A DNA stretch of 9,924 nucleotides, taken from JBKHBT01 sp046542255. Its GTDB lineage: Bacteria; UBP14; UBA6098; JBKHBT01. The position numbers were made by a program, and so were the translations under genes. The stretch is taken from positions 1 to 9,924 of the forward strand of contig JBKHBT010000113.1 of assembly GCA_046542255.1 (NCBI GenBank), given 5' to 3'. This document shows positions 5,610 through 9,924 of this stretch, piece after piece; within the stretch, counting starts at the first letter, position 1; every line of letters starts with the position of its first letter. The notes below the pieces were generated by a model. The model was not told where the DNA came from, did not search any database, and saw only the letters and a list, made by a program, of their open reading frames with translations.

Positions 5610-7886
5610 TTACGGCATGGAAAACTTTGCCCACAACTCTACAACTACTGTGTGTCTATGATGACTATAAGGCCCTACAGTCCAAGCAGGAGGGTCGAAA
5701 CGGAAGTATAAATCAAATACATCACCTGCAAATGTCATATGGCCAATATTTTCACCGGTTAAATTGTACTGCCCGAAATCAGAATATAGCAATTCATCGA
5801 TGATTATATCATCCGAGCTGGATTCCTGGTTGAAATGGATGGTATCGATGGTCAAAGTGTCATCGATAAAAAGTGCAGAAAGGCAATAACGATTTCCACT
5901 AACGCCACCAACAGATTCAGCAAATGTAAGGCCGCCTGTAGCCTCTGGCACCTCGCCGGTGAAAGGAATACTATCGGGCAATAATATCTTCAAACCAAAA
6001 TCCTGATAACCATCACCCGTATGCTGCACTTTAATTGCTGGACTGACAATTGCATTATAATTCCTTATCGTATCAGGAGACCAAGTATTTGTATCGACCT
6101 GGAAAGAAAGAGTCGGTAAATATTCTGGCCCTATAAAAGGCGGATTGCCCAGAAGCGTCGGGGTATGGCCATCGGAAGCCCGAAAAGAGAAAAGAATCGA
6201 TTCCTGTGCAAATATCGAGTCTGGCTGTGCAAAAAATTCTACGCCAGAAGCGAATGAAGTATCCGGTTGTTCGGCAATTTGCATTTCGACAATTTCATAG
6301 TCATGGCTTCCAAATTGGCCGTCATTATCGAGGTCCGCAAGTAGATTCACATATAGAGGGGGCAAACCATCGGCATCACGGTAATTAACACGAAAGGTAA
6401 AAACAGAGTCCATATTGCCGCTTTCTGGATAATACATTTCAGAATGTTCGTATAAAATGGGTGGTGAATTAAAGGTATGATTATAATGTCCCGGCGTTCC
6501 TCTTTCCATGGCATTCTCGGCAAATCCTATGGTAAATGCCGGAATATGCCATGATGCAGAAGATGTGCCATCGCCGGGTGGATAGTTTCGCGACATCGAA
6601 TACCATGCGCTATCGATTGTCGCTCTGTGGCCAGAAAGAGGCCAGCCTCCATCGCCTGCATCATCGATTACCCAGCTTTGCAAAGTATCCGGATTGTCAT
6701 AGAGCCTCAATTTTAGCTGCGTATCGTATAGCCTAAGCCTCGGATGAATCATATCTGGCGGCTGGGCAAGATTACAAATAGCCTGATTCCTTCGCGCAAT
6801 CACGATAAAGCTATCTGGCTGTATTGTAAGCGAATCGATATCGAATAATTTGACCCAATAATGATCGCTATTGAAACCGTATATACTAAAAGGTGTTTTG
6901 GAAAAATCACAAACCTTCTCTGTTCTATTGTACAGTTCTATCCATTCTCCAGTAATTGCGATAGAGCTACCCATCCACATTATTTCATTTATTATGATAT
7001 CCTGCTTTTCCCAATGAACTTTGAAGGTATCGCTATAGAAATAACCGACAGAATCGGTATCATCGTAGAGTGTTATCCTTGCTGTCCATACCTGTCCAGG
7101 ATCGGTAGAATCAGATGGCAGTACTGAAGTATAAGATGGCATAGTCGAATCGACTGTCTTGTGTTTTACCATTCCATCACAAATCCATTCGAAAAAGCAT
7201 TTCACCGGCCTTGGTAGATCATCTAAATCTTCTACGCCGAAAGCCTCCAGTGTTATCGTTGAATCATCGCCGACTGCCTCAGGGTTTCTCACAAGTGAAT
7301 CCGGTGGAAAAGGTGGGATATTTTCATAATTTGTTGCACCAGGTGTGCCTCTTTCAATCGAACCGGGCCGCCATCCTACCTGGAGACAGCCATAATGCCA
7401 ATTCTCGCGGACAGTTCCATCACCTGGCGGATTATCCCTTTCCATCGACCACCATCTAAGGCCGGGAACATATCTTCCTGCGCTCATCGAGCCAATGCAA
7501 TCATCGGCCTGATCGATCAAAGTACTGCCATAACGAAGGCTAATGCAGCTATTATTATTCGGCAGTATCAAATTGTCTTCTACAAGGTCAATAGTCGCAG
7601 ACACCTGTGAATTTTCTGGTTCGAGGCGGCTTATCAGAAAATATCTCCAACCTTCCAAAACGCCCTCATCGATGGTGAAAATCAGAGAATCTCGAAAAAA
7701 AACATCGATTGGAGTCGATGCAAAATCGATATCTGCGCCGGTCATAGAGCGCAATTCTAAAAACTCATCGATGCTGGATCGCGAAGTCCCCATCCACATA
7801 AGTTCATTAATTATAATATCGCCTGGCGATAGGGCAAAACAGCTAATACACGAAAGAATTATTAAAATCAATATTTTTTTTGTCAT
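5610..7886 (-). CDS. Exported protein with two lamin-tail domains and a C-terminal domain shared with the fibronectin-III-like protein
   Basis: 758 residues. Residues 1-19 form a signal peptide (hydrophobic ILILIILSCISC, likely cleaved after CFA). Two lamin-tail (LTD) domains: residues about 22-187, opening 'DIIINELMWMG' and closing 'ERGTPGATNY', and about 296-470, opening 'DIIINEIMWMG' and closing 'ERGTPGHYNH'. Each has an inner 'PPGDGT' followed by a Trp. Between them (190-292), and again at 475-597, are Ig-like beta modules; 'FTFRVNYRDADG' and 'DLDNDGQFG' are typical of the second. Residues about 600-758 resemble the C-terminus of the protein at 2539-3600. Bacterial LTD proteins are usually exported, often with nucleases or adhesins, but no catalytic motif is visible. 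The start is the only upstream in-frame choice (a stop lies at 7895-7893) and it suits the signal peptide. It has no clear Shine-Dalgarno, only A-rich sequence. Confidence 0.88.
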   Translation of the reverse strand: MTKKILILIILSCISCFALSPGDIIINELMWMGTSRSSIDEFLELRSMTGADIDFASTPIDVFFRDSLIFTIDEGVLEGWRYFLISRLEPENSQVSATIDLVEDNLILPNNNSCISLRYGSTLIDQADDCIGSMSAGRYVPGLRWWSMERDNPPGDGTVRENWHYGCLQVGWRPGSIERGTPGATNYENIPPFPPDSLVRNPEAVGDDSTITLEAFGVEDLDDLPRPVKCFFEWICDGMVKHKTVDSTMPSYTSVLPSDSTDPGQVWTARITLYDDTDSVGYFYSDTFKVHWEKQDIIINEIMWMGSSIAITGEWIELYNRTEKVCDFSKTPFSIYGFNSDHYWVKLFDIDSLTIQPDSFIVIARRNQAICNLAQPPDMIHPRLRLYDTQLKLRLYDNPDTLQSWVIDDAGDGGWPLSGHRATIDSAWYSMSRNYPPGDGTSSASWHIPAFTIGFAENAMERGTPGHYNHTFNSPPILYEHSEMYYPESGNMDSVFTFRVNYRDADGLPPLYVNLLADLDNDGQFGSHDYEIVEMQIAEQPDTSFASGVEFFAQPDSIFAQESILFSFRASDGHTPTLLGNPPFIGPEYLPTLSFQVDTNTWSPDTIRNYNAIVSPAIKVQHTGDGYQDFGLKILLPDSIPFTGEVPEATGGLTFAESVGGVSGNRYCLSALFIDDTLTIDTIHFNQESSSDDIIIDELLYSDFGQYNLTGENIGHMTFAGDVFDLYFRFDPPAWTVGPYSHHRHTVVVELWAKFSMP

Positions 7887-7941
7887 AGTGTCTTATCTTT
7901 TTTTTCTTCACTGGCACAAAGATAAAACAAAATCGGTAAAC

Positions 7942-8907
7942 TTAAAAGCAAAAATACTTATCAAGCCTAATAAGGCTCTCTTCATGCATTTTCTTTAATA
8001 AAGAATTCTTTATAATTTCACATGAGAAATTTTCTAAAGCTTTTAGCTGCTTTTCTTCATTATAGCAAATGAGTGCTACATCATGTCCGATAGAAAGCGC
8101 TTCCAAAGCAACCTGTGGGGTATCGCTGTATTGTGTTGCTCCACCCATCAAAAGGTCATCGGTAAAAACCGGGCCATTGTAACCGATATTAATTATCCCA
8201 TCTTCAACAGTATCAGAGCGGATTATCTCTATCGCTTTCTGTGAAACCGTTATTGGCTTATCCGAAATCTCTGGGACAATGATATGAGTTGTCATAATAG
8301 CATCTACCTTACCAATTGCACTTTTTACGAATGGAATCAAGTGGTATTTCAGTTCCCCTTCGAAAATTGGAAGGCTTTCATGTGGATCGATAAAGGAAGT
8401 GCCCAGGCCAACAAAATGTTTTGCACAACTATAAACTCCCGCCGATTGGATACCTTCGATTGCTGCCAGTGCATATTCGGAAACCTTAATATAATTATCT
8501 GCGAATGTCCTTTCATGTATATATGAATTTTCTGAGCCAATGTCAACAACCGGCGCAAGATTCATATCTATTCCGATATCCTTAAGGGCTTTGGCTGACT
8601 GATAATAAGCGCTCTTTATAGTTTGCCTTGAATATTTATGTCCCATCTGGCGATTCGATGGGTGATTTGGGAACCCTTTTTGTATTCGGCTTTTATCGCC
8701 ACCTTCCTGATCTATCATGATAATTATATTATCTCGAAGGCTTTTAATTTCATTACAAAGCTTCTGAAGATCATCGATCGTATCAAAATTTCGATTGAAT
8801 AAAATAATCCCGAATAGATTTCTTTTGGTGATCATATGGCGAATAAATGGAGTCACCTTTTTGCCCGGAAGCCCAAATACAAAACGTTTTCCAATATCAC
8901 CTATCAT
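7942..8907 (-). CDS. nagZ: Beta-N-acetylhexosaminidase, glycoside hydrolase family 3 (NagZ-like)
   Basis: 321 residues, close to the single-domain NagZ of proteobacteria (about 340). Visible motifs: IDQEGG (65-70) with the sugar-contacting D66 and R74; NLAPVVDI (116-123); ERTF (132-135); CAKHF (161-165) with K163-H164; D174-P-H176, the Asp-His general acid/base dyad special to NagZ; MTTH (205-208); and FTDDLLM (248-254) with D250 as nucleophile. There is no signal peptide, so it acts in the cytoplasm. The family removes GlcNAc from GlcNAc-anhydroMurNAc products in cell-wall recycling. The loop before the dyad reads KHFVGLGTSFIDPH rather than the usual KHFPGHGDTxxDSH, a modest departure. The start is ATG at 8907 with AAGGAG (8917-8912) four bases upstream. 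The lamin-tail gene follows after 55 bases with no visible terminator, so the two could share a transcript. Confidence 0.88.
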   Translation of the reverse strand: MIGDIGKRFVFGLPGKKVTPFIRHMITKRNLFGIILFNRNFDTIDDLQKLCNEIKSLRDNIIIMIDQEGGDKSRIQKGFPNHPSNRQMGHKYSRQTIKSAYYQSAKALKDIGIDMNLAPVVDIGSENSYIHERTFADNYIKVSEYALAAIEGIQSAGVYSCAKHFVGLGTSFIDPHESLPIFEGELKYHLIPFVKSAIGKVDAIMTTHIIVPEISDKPITVSQKAIEIIRSDTVEDGIINIGYNGPVFTDDLLMGGATQYSDTPQVALEALSIGHDVALICYNEEKQLKALENFSCEIIKNSLLKKMHEESLIRLDKYFCF

Positions 8908-9093
8908 TTTTCTCCTTCACCTATTATAAAGTTAATTATAAAATAATTAAAAATAAATACTTCACAAGGTTAAAGAGTTACTGGTTATTTGTAATTTGTC
9001 GAGATATTTATATTTAATTTTCAGTTTCTTTTTTAGATTTTTTGTTTGATAGATTTTTCAGACAATGCGCTGTTCCACACTTTCATACTTTTC

Positions 9094-9109
9094 TGCTAAA
9101 ACATTAGCA
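9094..9109. repeat. Short inverted repeat in the nagZ-pcm intergenic region
   Basis: TGCTAA-aaca-TTAGCA is a perfect 6-bp stem with a 4-base loop. No T-run follows on either strand, so it is not a terminator. It may be a protein-binding site, or chance. Confidence 0.35.
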
Positions 9110-9180
9110 AAGCCGTTACATTATGTATGTTACGTATTATTATCATGTATTTATGACCTTAAAAGAGAAATTAATATAAC

Positions 9181-9209
9181 TTGACGATAAATAATAAAGG
9201 CCTTAGATT
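9181..9209 (+). promoter_or_regulatory. Sigma70-like promoter of pcm
   Basis: TTGACG (9181-9186, 5/6 to TTGACA) is followed by a 17-base spacer and TAGATT (9204-9209, 4/6 to TATAAT). The start site would be near 9216, leaving a leader of about 38 bases. CCTTA (9201-9205) and TAAGG (9215-9219) form a small inverted repeat around the -10 box. Confidence 0.5.
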
Positions 9210-9238
9210 AAACATAAGGTAACGATCTGATTCATTTT

Positions 9239-9245
9239 AGGGGAG
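9239..9245 (+). promoter_or_regulatory. Shine-Dalgarno that fixes the pcm start at 9254
   Basis: AGGGGAG ends eight bases before the ATG at 9254. The in-frame GTG at 9245 overlaps the motif and would add MIK to the protein; it is not a plausible start. Confidence 0.8.
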
Positions 9246-9253
9246 TGATAAAA

Positions 9254-9913
9254 ATGTTCGAAAGAAATAATGAACGACAATTGATGGTCGAAAATCAGAT
9301 AAAAGCTCGTGGGATTAAAGATGAAAAAGTACTCGAAGCTATGCGAAAAGTACCAAGACATCTATTTGTACCCAAAGATCTTCGAAATCAAGCCTACGAA
9401 GACCACCCGATCCATATTGGTTATTCTCAAACCATATCACAGCCATATATCGTTGCCTTTATGACAGAACTTTGTGAGCTGGAAAAGCATTCTAAGGTGC
9501 TGGAGGTTGGCTCTGGTTGTGGTTATCAAAGCGCAATTCTTGCTGAGATATGTAGTGCAGTGTTTTCTATTGAAATTGTATGCCCACTTGCGGAAAGAGC
9601 AAAGAAAACATTAAACAAACTTGGATATGGAAATGTTATCATGAAATGCGGCGATGGCTATTCGGGATGGGAAAGAGCTGCTCCTTTCGATGCTATTATT
9701 GTCGCAGCAGCGCCAGAGACAATACCGCAAAAATTACTCGACCAGCTTGCAGATGGCGGAAAGATGATCATCCCTGTTGGCAAGTATAATCAAAATCTCA
9801 AGAAAATCACCCGCAAGGGCGATGAGTTTATTGAAGAGCATATCTTGCCAGTAAGATTCGTACCAATGACAGGTAAAATTCAAAATTCTTCAAAAAAGAG
9901 TGGAAATATTTAG
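9254..9913 (+). CDS. pcm: Protein-L-isoaspartate O-methyltransferase
   Basis: 219 residues, normal for the family (about 205-220). It methylates L-isoaspartyl residues in damaged proteins using S-adenosylmethionine, the first step of their repair, in the cytoplasm. Visible motifs: VPRHLFVP (33-40), YSQTISQPYIVAFM (57-70, the substrate-binding signature), the SAM-binding glycine motif VLEVGSGCGYQSAILA (82-97), FDAIIVAAAPETIP (145-158), LLDQLADGGKMIIPVG (161-176), and the terminal FVPMTG (202-207). The signature has Ser where most members have Gly (GYGQTISQ), and the glycine motif has Cys at the usual Ser/Thr position; neither change should abolish function. The ATG at 9254 is chosen from its Shine-Dalgarno. 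It is transcribed away from nagZ from its own promoter. No terminator is seen in the eleven bases left in the window. Confidence 0.95.
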   Translation: MFERNNERQLMVENQIKARGIKDEKVLEAMRKVPRHLFVPKDLRNQAYEDHPIHIGYSQTISQPYIVAFMTELCELEKHSKVLEVGSGCGYQSAILAEICSAVFSIEIVCPLAERAKKTLNKLGYGNVIMKCGDGYSGWERAAPFDAIIVAAAPETIPQKLLDQLADGGKMIIPVGKYNQNLKKITRKGDEFIEEHILPVRFVPMTGKIQNSSKKSGNI

Positions 9914-9924
9914 TTTTAACTATT

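Larger units (their letters stand above)
8908..9253. other. Divergent intergenic region between nagZ and pcm, strongly AT-rich
   Basis: 346 bases without a supportable gene. The nagZ side holds two minus-strand TATAAT boxes (plus ATTATA at 8923-8928 and 8935-8940) and a TTGTGA (plus 8962-8967), but spacing to either box is poor, so the nagZ promoter is not pinned. The pcm side holds a better promoter (separate entry). The middle (9000-9180) has T-rich runs and one short inverted repeat. I see no tRNA, terminator or small ORF with a ribosome site here. Confidence 0.6.

Noticed and set aside
5610..5700. Type IX secretion sorting signal at the C-terminus
   Set aside because: The tail (VVVELWAKFSMP) and the preceding strands lack the usual type IX patterns such as a conserved GxY/Lys-rich end; a different shared domain fits better.
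7917..7924. TATCTTTG on the minus strand, a match to the Bacteroidetes -7 box (TAnnTTTG)
   Set aside because: There is no TTTG-type -33 element at the right spacing, the sequence is AT-rich, and other promoters here look sigma70-like, so chance is more likely.
7543..7998. 151-codon open frame on the plus strand
   Set aside because: It lies antisense to the signal-peptide region of the lamin-tail gene and the end of nagZ. It has a low-complexity basic product with no family motif and no ribosome site; it is a shadow.

Overview
The window (about 40% GC by eye) looks like a chromosomal segment of a Gram-negative-type bacterium. Genes have clear Shine-Dalgarno motifs (AAGGAG/AGGAGG), two promoters are sigma70-like, and intergenic regions are AT-rich. 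Three of the seven genes encode large surface or exported proteins built from S74, YadA-like, fibronectin-III-like and lamin-tail modules. That mix, with a PPi-type phosphofructokinase, resembles uncultured FCB-related or similar candidate phyla (Cloacimonadota or WOR-3 type). This lineage guess is weak inference. I see no rRNA, tRNA, CRISPR array, insertion sequence or phage module.

Layout: 1-2467 (+) is the 3' part of a long repetitive fibre protein ending in an S74 self-cleaving chaperone domain and a coiled coil; its N-terminus lies outside the window. It converges on 2539-3600 (-), a secreted protein with a fibronectin-III-like domain, whose terminator lies at 2471-2503. Upstream of that, a compact tetR-pfk pair (5474-3773, -) has a well-formed promoter containing a palindrome and ends in a strong terminator. 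Further upstream on the same strand are a 758-residue exported protein with two lamin-tail domains (7886-5610) and a NagZ-like glycoside hydrolase family 3 enzyme (8907-7942), 55 bases apart. A 346-base AT-rich divergent region separates the latter from pcm (9254-9913, +), an L-isoaspartate repair methyltransferase.

How they fit: the housekeeping part covers glycolysis (PPi-phosphofructokinase), peptidoglycan recycling (NagZ) and protein repair (Pcm). The rest is cell-surface architecture. The most notable observation is that the fibronectin-III-like protein and the lamin-tail protein, otherwise unrelated, appear to end in the same roughly 150-residue C-terminal beta-rich domain. The phosphofructokinase carries both residues that mark PPi use, and it sits directly behind a TetR-family regulator that has a candidate operator in its own promoter.
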